Source: Dastarcus helophoroides (taxonomy: Eukaryota; Arthropoda; Insecta; Coleoptera; Bothrideridae). From it: a stretch of 64,000 nucleotides of DNA. Both the position numbers and the translations under genes were made by a program. The notes under the pieces are model-generated. The model searched no databases and had not been told where the DNA came from. It saw only the letters and a program-made list of their open reading frames with translations. Where the stretch lies: NCBI GenBank assembly GCA_028583605.1, contig CM053325.1:38615435-38679434 (forward strand), in the 5' to 3' direction. The stretch's first letter is position 1. Every line of letters begins with the position of its first letter. This document shows positions 11,801 through 24,655 of the stretch, piece after piece.

Positions 11801-12305
11801 TACACCTACCAAAGAACTATTTATAGAACATCTATTTCACAGATTTATACTTGTTTTTGAGCATGACATGTAAAATTTCCTTAAAAATGCATATAATATA
11901 CACAAAGTGAAAATAAGTTTAATAACATGGATACTAAAATGAGCTGCAATGCATGTTCCCGAATTTTTAGGGTTAGAATTACAAATACACTTCATACACT
12001 TAGTTTAAGCACGAAATCATTAAACGATCAGCTTGAGATACAGTTTAACAACACTTGGGTTTGCATATGAAATTGCTTCGGATTTAAACACAGCACTAAA
12101 TTTTTGCCACTTCCAGTTCTTTGAAGAAGATTTGTATTTAAATATTCTTTTAGTCATTCTTACTTGTTAACTTAGGTTTTCCTTGCTCCACATTAAACTA
12201 ATTCAAACTAAAAAAAAGATGGTTATTTGTTTTCGAGCAACATGTAAAATTCCCCCAAAAATGCATATATAATGCATCGAGCGAAATTAAGGTCAATAAC
12301 ATGGA
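8841..12305 (-). repeat. Repeat unit E2 (inner half), right arm of pair 1, cut by gap
   Basis: Inverted copy of E1, aligning with 22229 to about 25735 of E4. It includes the inner-end motif cluster and a foldback MITE at 10993-11217. It stops at ATGGA immediately before the run of N. About 3.8 kb of the outer half, including both tRNA-like segments and the outer terminus, is absent from the assembly or lost. Confidence 0.9.
10993..11217. mobile_element. Foldback MITE in E2
   Basis: Fourth E-resident copy of the hairpin; flanking block ACGGACTGGTCCTTGG on its left. Confidence 0.8.
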
Positions 12306-12405
12306 NNNNNNNNNNNNNNNNNNNNNNNNNNNNNNNNNNNNNNNNNNNNNNNNNNNNNNNNNNNNNNNNNNNNNNNNNNNNNNNNNNNNNNNNNNNNNNN
12401 NNNNN
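12306..12405. other. Assembly gap (100 N)
   Basis: Exactly 100 N, the usual placeholder for a gap of unknown size. It falls inside E2, where the second arm of a long inverted repeat would be hard to assemble. Sequence after it (12406 on) is not E. Confidence 0.99.
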
Positions 12406-14870
12406 AGAATATGTTAGTTATATTTTTATGTTGGACATTTAAATGCAGCCAAAAATTCAAACATATTCGCCGCCCTCTAGATGCTAAAATAAAAAAATTG
12501 AATTAACGGAAAAAGCAGTAAAAGATGCCTTAAATAGATTTATTTTTAATGTTTAGCTATATTCTAAAAGATGACACCATCAGGTTTTAAACATATTTAA
12601 ATGTAGTCAAAAATGCAAATGTATTCACTAAATTTAAATTTGGCGCCATTAGCAGGAGAGACGAACTTCGCGCATTAACCATTTTTCCGATATGTTGCAA
12701 TGCGAAAATGATTCTTATTGCCGCTATTCGTAAGGGTCAATCCGCAGCTGTAATTGGAGTCAATATAAATACCATAAAAGTACAAAACTGTGTACATTGA
12801 AGACATTTAAAAGAGAGATTTAGAAGTGTTTAGAAAATTTGTTTACCTAGGAGATTTAAAAGAGTTTTATTTTAAAAAAAGCTACTGAATTGCCCATTTT
12901 AAACTGTGTAACTTGAACCCTATAAAACCGATTTTGTTTAGTTTTATTAATATTTACCAAGCAGCCTTTGATAATAGAAATTATAAACACAGCGACTACT
13001 TATAAATAAATTCATTAGTTCATAAAAATATTCGGTAGTATTGTATACGGCTTATTTGCATGTTTCTGTGGAGGCAGTACATTTTAATGAATCAATAATT
13101 ATAATTTATTTATTATTTAAATTTCCCTCCAATTAGTTGTTAGTTATGTCAGCGTCATTGCATGTGGAAAGCGCCAAATACCGCGACGCATTCCAAAAGA
13201 TTATTGGTTGCAATCCATCACATGATCTGTTGGATTTCTATTGGGTGAATAAATATCGTGGATGATCTTGGTCTCTGGATGATCTATCTACTGTAACTTC
13301 TAACTTGCATTATACGGAGGATTACCTATCCTGCCTAAAATAGTTGTTAAAAATAGTCCATATATAACTTCAGCTTTTGCAATTGTTTATGTGCAGATTT
13401 GAAACTTTTTCTACAAGATATTCTGCATTAACTGGGCCCGTCGCCCATATTTTTATTTGCTATTGCAAGTATCACGTTCCTAAACTTGATTCACTAGACT
13501 TTATTACACTAGCAGAAAGTTTTGCAAAGTTAATGTAAGTACGCAAATTTCATGTTTTAAAATACGCGCGCTTGTCATCTTATGTGTCTAACCAATAGAA
13601 ATTCGCAAACAACCTGACAAATTCTGACCAATAACTTTTTGAAATGCGTGGGGGCATTTGACGCTTCATTTAAATATTTTTTCCTGTACATTCATTACCA
13701 ACAATTTGTGAACAATACTTCGTATTATTTACTGTCTCTTATTTAATTCAACATTAGCCGAATTTCCAATTTTCTGTTAATTAATATTGATTGTGATTGT
13801 TCGATATTGATAATATTGATCAATCAAATTGATAACCAAGGACCAGTCCGTTTCACCAAGATTCTTATGATGAAAAGCTTTACTAAAATATTTAACAACA
13901 AGTATACCAAAGCAAGGTTATAGGAATTTCATTGAAAAATTTAATAATAATAATATAACACGGAAAGTGGAATAATTTATTACTCTTATTGGATTTAATA
14001 CTAATAAGCCTCTTATTAGTAGAGGAAATTTACATTTGATTTGAACGTATGGTGTTCATTTCAACAAGTCTCAGTAAGTGTAGGATTGCTCAAAACCAGG
14101 ACAGAACACAAATTCGGTTTTGATTTCTGTCAAAAATTTTGGTCGGTCTCTTTTTATATTACACGGAATGGTAATCCATAAGTGCGAAAAATTTCGGATA
14201 GCAATTCTATATCATACATTGGCCCAAGTTCTCCCTACAAAGTTTATTCGGAAATATACCGCGCTCATTTAAAAGAATTAAAATTTTTAGTAAGTTAACC
14301 CTAGTAATATAATCAACATCACGGATGATCTATTCAGCGTAACATGTAACTTGCAATATACTCAGGATTTCTCGGTTAGCAACAGCGAAGTTTTTAATAA
14401 GCTTGCCTCTACTAATAGCATGGATGATCTATTTACTGTAGCTTCTAACTTGCAATATACCGAAGATTACCTATCCTGCCTAAAATATTCGATAAAGATG
14501 GCCGATATACAACTTCAATGTTGCCGGATACATGGATGATCTATCCAGCGCAGCACCTTCAACTGCAGTATATACACAGGATGACCTATTCTGCTTAATT
14601 TGGCGGGAGAATATACGCCGATATACGCCGCGCGACGCCAGCGCAGAAACATGCAGTGACAGACGCTCAAACTAAGATATACGAAAATACATAAAATCCG
14701 CAGGATAGGTCCTCTCTCTCAAACTTTGTCAGAATGTGTTTCGAGACATTCTGATTCGATTTACACTAAAAACCTTTAGGTCCTCCATATACGGAGGACC
14801 TACTGACCTGGAGGACCTATTAAATGTAAATGGCCTTTGAGAGGGAGACCGAACCTGCGCAGGATACAAA
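12406..14870. other. Spacer between inverted pairs; dispersed ~80-bp repeat, no clear gene
   Basis: AT-rich sequence with no recognisable gene. Around 13839-13863 is a relic of the AAGGACCAGTCCGTT block that flanks the foldback MITEs. Copies of a GGATGATCTAT...ACTTGCAATATAC...GATTACCTATCCTGCCT repeat occur near 13262, 14323, 14421 and 14531. The 14351-14539 frame is internally repetitive because of them. Near 14780 is a perfect 9-bp stem hairpin (AGGTCCTCC / GGAGGACCT), and GGAGGACCT recurs about 20 bp later. Confidence 0.6.
13262..14610 (+). repeat. Four dispersed copies of an ~80-bp repeat
   Basis: Copies start near 13276, 14325, 14421 and 14531. Each reads roughly GGATGATCTATYYASYGTARCW, then AACTTGCAATATAC, then AGGATTACCTATCCTGCCTAAA. 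In one frame three copies translate to related peptides of the form DDLF.V.SNLQYT.D, the best being in the 62-codon frame at 14351-14539. Other copies have stops. It may be a degenerate coding repeat or a plain DNA repeat. Confidence 0.6.
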
Positions 14871-14882
14871 TATATATATATA
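14871..14882. repeat. Short (TA)n at outer end of E3
   Basis: A short TA tract directly precedes CTGCTGCAGCGG, the first bases of E3, as at 1653 for E1. The flanking sequence further left differs completely from that of E1. Confidence 0.9.
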
Positions 14883-14888
14883 CTGCTG

Positions 14889-15042
14889 CAGCGGCTAACT
14901 CAGACTCCGGTCCATACACATTCCAACTGGGCGCAGGCCTATATACACGAGTTATACAGGCGTTACATTTCGTCAGTCATTGAGCCTCCACTGCCCAGCG
15001 GTTTACTCAGACTCCTAGTGTATCTACAGTTACTGAGCCTCC
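14889..15042 (-). promoter_or_regulatory. Cluster of four related ~16-20 bp motifs at E3 outer end
   Basis: On the minus strand there are two copies of GGAGTCTGAGTWARCCGCTG (14889-14908 and 14997-15016) alternating with two of GGAGGCTCARTRACTG (14974-14989 and 15027-15042). All point the same way. Matching clusters lie at the outer ends of E1 (from about 1659) and E4 (to about 29516). Subterminal repeats of this kind are typical transposase or replication-protein binding sites; that function is inference. Confidence 0.6.
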
Positions 15043-16750
15043 ATTTATTTTTATACGATCACATCCAGCCTCCGAACAGTGTTGCCGAAATGACTTTACT
15101 GCGATGATGTAAGCTTTTTAACATCTTTGGTGTCGATAAAATGCTTAATGCGGGAGAGGAATCAATTAATAGCACAGATACACAGAAAACATAACCTTGC
15201 GCTAAATTAAATATCCGAGAAGCTGTTGTGGTTAGCTGGTAGCTTTCAAAAGTAAAACTGAATCTTTCTAAATGTGTATTTTTAATACTAAAATTTATTT
15301 TCAATTCTATTTCAACTTGTTACAACTAGGATCTATTAAACATTTTGCTTAACCCTTGGAATATTGTTAAGTATTTAAATAATTCGATTTGTTGTGGTGA
15401 CTTCGCTGTTTAATTATAAATTATGTGCATAAATTATTACACAGAAGAAAATCGCCGAAAATCACGGTTAACAAATACATTAATAACATTTCGAAACTTT
15501 CTCGAAAAACTTCAAGAGCAAAAATTAAGTATTGTGCTGCTGTGTTTAGAACCTGAACCAATTTAAACTGGTGCAAATATGTAAAGTATATGGGCATAAC
15601 AACAATTATCCTAAAAGGATACCTTTAGTGCCTTCGACCTTCCATGTAAATCTAAAGACAAGAATACTGGAAAGTGTTTTCATATTTAAAACTTATTTTG
15701 GTTAAGTATACGTGTATTTATTACTATAATTTAAGAATTTAATAAAACATGCATGACAGCTAATTTTGTTTTTTATTTTACTACACCTCATTTCACTCGA
15801 TGCAGAATATGTACTTTTCAGGGAACTTTACATTGGACGAATAAAAATAATTAGGACGTTTTCATAAATGAAGTTGCTTGTGTTAATTTTTATTTTTTGA
15901 TTTCTTGTTACAATTAAAAGATAGTTTTGTGTTAGTTATTACAAGTTTGATGTTTGTTTTTGCTACTAAAATTTGAAAAATGTTCCTACCTTTATTTATA
16001 TATTTATATAAGATTTAGCAAACACTTAATTGCGATTTTATATCTTCAATTTAATCAATTAAACAGTTTTGGCTATTTGCACTTTATTTTCTGTATAATA
16101 TAATTTTTGTTGATTGTTTTGAAATTTGAAATTTAAATAGAAGTTTCTCTCAAGGGTTATGTTTTTTCTCTTTTTTATTGCTGAGGACAATTTTGTTCAT
16201 AAAATAGAGCTCGTTTTTTTGGCGATAGAAATTATTAGAGGTTAGGAGTTTCCAGCAGCAAAACTTGGGACAAAAACGTCAATTTTCAGATCGAAGTATT
16301 TAAAAACAATGAAAATTTTCAACCTAAACTTTAAATTCATGTACTTGTTACTTGAAAACCAAAACTTCAAACTCAAATTTTTGACTTTCACTTTAAATTT
16401 CGGAGATAGAGTTAAACGTTTACTTCGGGTTTTAAAATGTAGAGAGGAACATCCAATTCAAAGTTCAAATGTGCAGTTTTGAAAAGAAATGCATCATTCA
16501 GAGAAAAAACTCTTGATTTATACAATAAAACTTTAAAAACTCGAAGTTATTACCAAATTTTCAATTTTAGTCACGGAGTTTCAACTTTTAAACCTCGCAA
16601 GCAACGTTTCTTATGACGTTTTTGTGTGTACATTACGTAATGAATAGTTCTTATTCTGTAAAGGAAAACTACAAAAGACAAAAAGGGTTTTTAAAATTCT
16701 AAATAAGTTATTATAAATAGTATTCCGGTCTTTAGATTACTATTTTGAGT

Positions 16751-16823
16751 AGTATCTTGGAGTAGGTGATGAAGAGATTGGTTTTGGCGCTGAAAGTCAT
16801 ACGTTCAAGTCCGACGAGTTCCA
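16751..16823 (+). ncRNA. tRNA-like segment A in E3
   Basis: Same segment as at 3508-3581: T-arm-like ACGTTCAAGTCCGACG followed by a T9 run. Degenerate cloverleaf. Converges with the box A/box B segment at 17404-17480. Confidence 0.5.
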
Positions 16824-17403
16824 CTTTTTTTTTGTTTTTTTTATCGATTTTTTTTAAATTTTTATGTTTTTGAATGCTTCCCTTTTAATTAATGAATATA
16901 TAATAAATCCAAATAACAGTCTGCTCACAAAAAAATGTCACAATGACTGCATTGTATGAAATAATTAATACTTTTAACTCTTTAGTTCAAACTGTCATCT
17001 AAAACTTGATGTGATTAATAAGTCTAGCTGCTCATTTATTTGTGCAAGTGTAAATATATGTGAGGTTTTATTGCTTGCAAAAAAGATTAAGCTCTTGGTG
17101 TGAAACTTAAATGTTGATCACTTTTCTAGAAGTTCATGGATATTACGTTAGCAACAAGTTACACTTATTAATAAACAGCTAGACCTTTATAAACACCTCT
17201 TTAATACTTTAAGAGAAACTTTACATGGGAGTTCAAATTAAACGAAATCCTGAAATGTTCGGATAATACTGAGTGATTCATGGAGTAGTTAGCACGATTA
17301 TACCAACGCATACTGCTGTTTAGATTCATTACATTACTATTAATTTTTAGGTACGCATAAAAAACATCAAAAGTTAATAAATCCGTAAAAAATCAAAAAA
17401 GAA

Positions 17404-17480
17404 GGAAGCGACACACGTCGGATTCGAACGTATAACCTTTGGCGTTTTAATCGATCCCTTACCAACTAAGCTAGCGTTTT
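17404..17480 (-). ncRNA. tRNA-like segment B in E3
   Basis: Minus-strand box A TAGCTTAGTTGG, 31-base spacer, box B CGTTCGAATCC, then T runs. Retains both boxes unchanged from E1. Probably a Pol III promoter relic; stems are too poor for a functional tRNA. Confidence 0.6.
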
Positions 17481-18384
17481 ATAAGTTGCAAAATTTTATG
17501 AAAGACTAAAACTGTAAAGTGTAAAAAATTATAGATATCTGATATAATTTATGACAACAACAGCGATTTCCAATTTTCATTCAAAAAGTACTTTTTCTAG
17601 AAATTCTTAAGTTGCCATCAAATTTTTCAGTGTGAAAATTTAAAATTGGAATGTTATTTATAAACGAAACTGTGATCAAAATAATTAAACATTTTAGTTC
17701 TAACGAAAAGTGTTTATTAAACTTGGAAAAAACAATTCAAAATTCTAAATGTCGACGTTATAACTATAAATTTTATCTATTTGGGCTTCAACAGTTTAAA
17801 GTAGATAATGGAAAAAAATCAATATTTAACTTTAACATCAAAATTTGGGATTTAAATCTGAAATTTCAGCTCTTTTATTTACGTTTCAACTGTATCTCTA
17901 AATGTCCAGAAAAAAAATCAAAATTTTAAATACAGAATTACAATTTCTAGTTGACATGAGAAATCAACAATAAGCAGCAAATAACTCGAAAACCTAGTGT
18001 TTCAAATTGCGCGCGGTGTTCTTTGCTTGCGCGCTCTGTGCTCTGTCATTCAACATTAATGTCAACCACGGCAAAATGGGGCATTTGTTTAATCAACAAG
18101 TCGACGATGCTGAAAAGGGGAAACCTGGCTGGTCATATCAATATTATCCAAACATGGTAGAAATATTGTACATAGTTATTGTTAATACAGTTTATCGATT
18201 GAAAGGTATCAATAACAGTGATGTCAATAACGTGAAAGTGAGCCGTGACCGATATTGACCAATACAAGATCGAAGGAGTACATAATATTTACTAGGCCCC
18301 ATTTAATATTACCCTACAAGGTTGATAGGATTTTGTGTAAAGTCACATACATATTTGTCAGTTAACAATTACGTCAAATGTACC

Positions 18385-19140
18385 CTCATCTTTTTTTAGT
18401 TTTAATTCTTTTAATGTGGAACAAGGAAAACCAAACTCGACAAGCAAGAATGACAAAAGGGATAATTAGACACAGATCTTCTTCAAGGAATTGAAAGTGG
18501 CAAAAATTCAGTGCTGTGTTTAAATCAGATGCAATTTCATGTGCAAATTCAAGTGATGTTAAACTTTATCTCGAGCTGCTCTTTTAATGATTCATGTTTA
18601 AAAACTCAGGGTATGAAGTGTATTTGTAACTCTAACTTTAGGAATTCAGCAAAACATGCATTGCAGCCGATTTTATTTTCCATGTTATTGAACTTAATTT
18701 CGCTCGATGCATATTATATGCATTTTTGGGGGAATTTTACATGTTGCTCGAAAACAAATAACCATCTTTTTTTTAGTTTGAATTAGTTTAATGTGGAACA
18801 AGGAAAACCTAACTCAACAAGTAAGAATGACTAAAAGAATATTTAAATACAAATCTTCTTCAAAGAACTGGAAGTGGCAAAAATTTAGTGCTGTGTTTAA
18901 ATCCGAAGCAATTTCATATGCAAACCCATGGTGTTAAACTGTATCTCAAGCTGATCGTTTAATGATTTTGTGCTTAAACTAAATGTATGAAGTGTATTTG
19001 TAATTCTAACCCTAAGAATTCGGGAAAGATGCATTGCAGCTGATTTTAGTATCCATGTTATTAAACTTATTTTCACTTTGTGTATATTATATGCATTTTT
19101 AAGGAAATTTTACATGTCATGCTCAAAAACAAGTATAAAT
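18385..19140 (+). repeat. Tandem ~376-bp duplication in E3
   Basis: Same two-unit tandem array as at 5142-5900 in E1. Confidence 0.75.
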
Positions 19141-19766
19141 CTGTGAAATAGATGTTCTATAAATAGTTCTTTGCTAGGTGTAAGTGTACCTAGGTGTATA
19201 CCTTGATAGACTGACTTAATTTTGTTTTGAAGAAATGATCCAGTATTTTACAAGTGTTACATTTAGCATGTAATTGCGATTTGCATTATTAATTAGATAT
19301 AAAATTATTATTTGTTGTTAATTTTATTTTAAAATTGGACAGATAAATAAAAATTTATTTTAATTATTGCATTTTATTTTTCTTTTGTAGATTATAAATT
19401 ATAACTAAAGCTATGAGCTTCATAGATAGCTTTTTATATGTAGTGTTTATTCTAATTTTTTTTTTTCGAATTTGGATAGTTACATAACTGGTAACATCCT
19501 CATTCTATTTTCCTCATATGACAAGATTAACATATCATTGAAAAATAATTAGGTAAAGTTGATCGTTGCAATGTTGTTGAATCAATGATATTTTTAATAC
19601 TCGTGTAATGAAACACTGAAATTCAAATAAAAAAATATACTTTTCTGGCTCCTGATAAAACTTTTTTAAATAAAGAAGGCCAACAAAAAACATTTTATAA
19701 CCCATCCCTCCTCCCAAATATTAATATAGATAACAAACTCGATTCAGTTTTCATTATTGGTTTAAC

Positions 19767-19988
19767 AGCTATTTAAAAATTAAAAAACAAATCTTGTCCT
19801 CTGAAACCAAGAAAGATTTAAAAACAACACAAAGGTTGCTCTAACGCGTTTCGACAGCCAAGCTATCATTCAGAGAAATACTTACTGATAGCTTGGCTGT
19901 CGAAAAGCGTTAGAGCAGCCTTTGTTGTGTTTTTTAATCTTTCTTAATTTCAGGAGACAAGTTTTGCAATTCAATTTTTGAAGGTAAC
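19767..19988. mobile_element. Foldback MITE in E3
   Basis: Hairpin of the same family as 6519-6744, with the same AAGGACCAGTCCGTT block to the right. The stem here is more even because a few bases of the loop (CATCTT) are reduced. Confidence 0.8.
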
Positions 19989-21897
19989 CAAGGACCAGTC
20001 CGTTCCACCAAAATTAACAGCTAATAGTTTTGAATTCTATACTATATAGGTATTTTAGAGATTTCACTAGCTGGTATTCATGTAAAACATGCATATTCAA
20101 ATTTTTGGGAAAGGGGGGGGGGGACTTTTTTATTCTATAAAGTACAGCTCGTATTTTTGTCGATAGAAATTATTAGGGGCTAACGATATCAGTTTTCCCA
20201 CAGCAAAATGCGAAACAAAGCGATCAACTTAAGAATGAAATTTATTAAAAAGTTCCAAAAATTTCCATACCGAACTTGAAATTAAAAATTTTTGCTTGAA
20301 AATCAAACTCTAAAACCTAAAATTTCGAATTTTATTTCAACATTTCAGAAAAACAGTTTAATGTTTGTTTCCAAATTTAAAATTTCTACATCGACATGTT
20401 AAGATTTCGAATTTTTGCTCAAAATTTCAAATTCAGTCCAAAAATCTACGAAAAGCTCAACTTTAAAATTTAAATTTCAAGTAAAGTTCCAAATCCCAAT
20501 TTTAAGTTCGTGTTTTTATTTCTTCTTAAAAATAAAATAAAGTTGAACTCTAAACTTAAAAGTTGCACTTTTTCTCGAATTTTGAATATATACCTATTCT
20601 GGAAACTGCTATTTTAATTTCGACCTTTACTTCAAAATATCGACTTTACAACAAAACTTACGATATTTTTTTTCAAAATTTTTACTTTCTCTGAAAATTT
20701 TGAAGTTTTCTACAATTTTTTCTAGTTTGGACGGTGCAAATATTCAAAACTGGAGGAATATTTTAATTTAATTATTTTATAAACGCAACTTTGAATCAAA
20801 ATATTCAAAAATTTGAGTTATAATTAACCATAAGTTTGAAAAAAGTGTGAAATGTAAATTAGGCAAAAAATATCTAAATTGTAAATTGATAATGTTAAAA
20901 TATTCAAGATTAGTGCGGCTATTTTCAGTAAAGTGTTAAGATTTTGACTTTAAATGTATTGTAGATATTGAGGGAATATCAAAATTTTGAATTTTATTCC
21001 AAAACCTTAGCTTTTTTTCTTTAAATTTTAAGTATAACTTAAAATATTTCAGAGGAAAATCAAAATTTCAAATATAAAATTAAAATTTCTAGTTTATAAG
21101 AGAAATATTTAAAAAATAGGTCGTGTTACATGAATTAAATATTCAGTAATAAAACAACAGGACGAATATCACATTTACCAGTTTAAGTCATTATGAGAGT
21201 TTATTAGTTAGGTTTAAAGGTGCAGATTGGAATATATATTCATGAAATTACATTATTAATAAGTAAATAAATATGTAAGATAACATTTCTATCGACACTT
21301 GTCAAAATCCAGAAAAGACCAACTGGATAATTTTAGTGGTAAAAAATAGAGGTAGTCACAATTAATAAAATTATCTCACTCTTTTCAATTTTCTATTCTA
21401 TATGAATAAATAGCAAAAAAACTAAATACCTTTAGATTTATTATATGACACTAAAAATTTAGAAACGTATGTTTGCCAGCTAATTTTCTTCTGTTCGTGT
21501 ACTTTAATTTATTTCGTGAATAACCATTTCAAGACCTTGATATTTCTGAATTAAAGCTCACTTTTTTTCGCGAATTAAACTAAAGTTAAAAATAATCAAT
21601 AAAATGAAAATGCGTTAATTTCTAAATGTCTAAATTTATAGTATGAACAGCTATTTTGTATGATATTCTACTAATTAACAAAAGTTATTTGCACGTTTTT
21701 CACTTTGTGTAGAACCCAAACTTATGTCTCATTGTAAATTTGAATTAATTTTACACCGCGCCGATTCGATTTACGCGGGCATTTGCAGGAATGAAACAGC
21801 GCGGAGGGGTAAACCTAGAGCTAAGTGTACTGAAGTTCTCATTGGTTTGTTCAAGAGAAATGCATTTATTAGAAGCATACGACGTTGCCGATGTTTT

Positions 21898-22184
21898 GGA
21901 GGCTGGGTGAACCGCTGGCTTTGAAATTTAGATACGCCTTGGCGATATACGAATCGATCGAAGCGACTCGTAGCGGCAAACGAGTAAACTTGATTTTATA
22001 CGGCTATCCAAAAACCGGCAAGTTAAGCTCCACCGTTTTTTTATTGCAAACGCATCTAGGACCCATGTAGACCCCTCTGAGCTTGTTAAATGGGCTGGTC
22101 ACTCAGCGTCCGTATATCGGACGCCGAGTTTCGCCGGACGCTGACTGACATTCAATTTTTACATTGCGGAGGCTGACTTATACC
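21898..22184 (+). promoter_or_regulatory. Inner-end motif cluster of E3
   Basis: Contains GGAGGCTGGGTGAACCGCTG at 21898, which matches the outer-end motif GGAGTCTGAGTAAACCGCTG at 17 of 20 positions (a following G is also shared). Further related sites: GGTCACTCAGCGTCC (22097-22111, inverted), GGACGCCGAGTTTCGCC (from 22119), GGACGCTGACTGACATTC (from 22136) and GGAGGCTGACTTATACC (22168-22184). The mirror image of the cluster begins E4. The unit therefore carries related sequences at both of its ends. Confidence 0.6.
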
Positions 22185-22192
22185 CTATATAA

Positions 22193-22194
<2 letters not shown>

Positions 22195-22228
<34 letters not shown>
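22195..22228. repeat. (TA)n at the centre of the 14.6-kb palindrome
   Basis: About 32 bp of TA. Both sides read outward through CATTTATATAGGGTATAAGT, so the centre is symmetric and the tract is the true spacer between E3 and E4. Confidence 0.95.
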
Positions 22229-22230
<2 letters not shown>

Positions 22231-24429
22231 TTATATAGGGTATAAGTCAGCCTCCGCAATGTAAAAATTGAATGTCAGTCAGCGTCCGGCGAAACTCGGC
22301 GTCCGATATACGGACGCTGAGTGACCAGTCCATTTAACAAGCTCAGAGGGGTCTACATAGGTCCTAGATGCGTTTGCACTAAAAAAACCATGGAGATGAA
22401 CTTGCCGGTTTTTGGATAGCCGCATAAAATCAAGTTTACTCGTTTGCCGCTACGAGTCGCTTCAATCGATTCGTATATCGCCAAGGCGTATCTAAATTTC
22501 AAGCTAGCGGTTTACCCAGCCTCCAAAATATCGGCAACGTCGTATGCTTCTAATAAATGCATTTCGCTTGAACAAACCAATGAAACTTCATTACACTTAG
22601 CTCTAGGTTTACCCCTCCGCACTGTTTCATTCCTGCAAATGCCGGCGTAAATCGAATCGAATCGGCACGGTGTAAAGTTGATCCCAATTTACAATGACAC
22701 ATAGGTATGGGTTCTGCATAAGTGAAAAACGTGCAAATACTATTTGTTAATTAGTACAATATCATACCAAATACCTCTTCATACTATAAATTTAGACATT
22801 TAAAATTAACGCATTTTCATTTTATTGATTATTTTTAACTTTAGTTTAATTCGCGAAAAATAGTGAGCTTTAATTCAGAAATATCAAGGTCTTGAAATGG
22901 TTATTCACGAAATAAATTAAAGTACACGAACAGAAGAAAATTAGCTGGCAAACATACGTTTCTAAATTTTTAGTGTCATATAATAAATCTAAAGGTATTT
23001 AGTTTTTTTGCTATTTATTCATATAGATAGAAAATTGAAAAGAGTGAGATAAGTTTTATTAATTGTGACTACCTCTATTTTTTACCACTAAAATTATCCA
23101 GTTGGTCTTTTCTGGATTTTGACAAGTGTCGATAGAAATGTTATCTTACATATTTATTTACTTATTAATAATGTAATTTCATGAATATATATTCCAATCT
23201 GCACCTTTAAACCTAACTAATAAACTCTCATAATGACTTAAACTGGTAAATGTGATATTCGTCCTGTTGTTTTATTACTGAATATTTAATTCATGTAACA
23301 CGACCTATTTTTTAAATATTTCTTTATAAACTAGAAATTTTAATTTTATATTTGAAATTTTGATTTTCCTCTGAAATATTTTAAGTTATACTTGAAATTT
23401 AAAAAAAAAGGCTAAGGTTTTGGAATAAAATTCAAAATTTTGATATTCCCTCAATATCTACAATACATTTAAAGTCAAAATCTTAACACTTTACTGAAAA
23501 TAGCCGCACTAATCTTGAAATTTTAACATTATCAATTTACAATTTAGATATTTTTTGCCTAATTTACATTTCACACTTTTTTCAAACTTATGGTTAATTA
23601 TAACTCAAATTTTTGAATATTTTGATCAAAGTTGCGTTTATAAAATAATTAAATTAAAATATTCTCCAGTTTTGAATATTTGCACCTCCAAACTAAAAAA
23701 ATTGTAGAAAACTTCAAAATTTTCAGAGAAAGTAAAATTTAAAAAAATATCGTGAGTTTTGTTGTAAAGTCGATATTTTGAAGTAAAGGTCGAAATTAAA
23801 ATAGCAGTTTCCAGAATAGGTATATATTCAAAATTCGAGAAAAAGTGCAACTTTTAAGTTTAGAGTTCAACTTTATTTTATTTTTAAAAAGAAATAAAAA
23901 CACGAACTTAAAATTGGGATTTGGAACTTTAGTTGAAATTTAAATTTTAAAGTTGAGCTTTCCGGAGATTTTTGGACTGAATTTGAAATTTTGAGCAAAA
24001 ATTCGAAATCTTAACATGTAGATGTAGAAATTTTAAATTTGGAAACAAACATTAAACTGTTTTTCTGAAATGTTGAAATAAAATTCGAAATTTTAGGTTT
24101 TAGAGTTTGATTTTCAAGCAAAAATTTTTAATTTAAAGTTCAGCATGGAAATTTTTGGAACTTTTTTAATAAATTTCATTTTTAACTTGATCGCTTTGTT
24201 TCGCATTTTGCTGCGGGAAAACTGACATCCGTGACATCGTTAGCCCTAATTTCTATCGACAAAAATACGAGCTGTACTTTATAGAATAAAAAAGTCCCCC
24301 CCCCCCTTTCCCAAAAATTTGATTATGTATGTTTTACATGAATACCAGCTAGTGAAATCCCTAAAATACCTATATAGTATAGAATTCAAAACTATTAGCT
24401 GTTAATTTTGGTGCAACGGACTGGTCCTT

Positions 24430-24655
24430 GGCTATCTTCAAAAATTGAAATGCAAAACTTGTCTCCTGAAATTAAGAAAGATTAAAAAACACAACAAAGG
24501 CTGCTCTAACGCTTTTCGGCAGCCGAGCTATCAGTAAGTATTTCTCTGAAGATGATAGCTTGGCTGTCGAAAGCGCGTTAGAGCAACCTTTGTTTTGTTT
24601 TTAAATCTTTCTTGGTTTCAGGGGACAAGATTTGTTTTTCAATTTTTAAATAGCT
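24430..24655. mobile_element. Foldback MITE in E4
   Basis: Same hairpin family as 6519-6744, in inverted context, preceded on this strand by the complement of the AAGGACCAGTCCGTT block. Confidence 0.8.

Larger units (their letters stand above)
14883..22194 (+). repeat. Repeat unit E3 (7.3 kb), left arm of the 14.6-kb palindrome
   Basis: Complete unit with intact outer and inner ends, near-identical to E1 and, inverted, to E4. Contents in order: outer-end motif cluster (14889-15042), short ORF (15059-15304), A/T word region, tRNA-like A (16751-16823), tRNA-like B (17404-17480, minus), tandem 376-bp repeats (about 18385-19140), foldback MITE (19767-19988), second A/T word region (about 20110-21110), and inner motif cluster (21898-22184). 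No frame encodes a recognisable protein. E3 and E4 differ by many scattered substitutions and indels, so the palindrome is not a simple read-through artefact. Confidence 0.92.
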
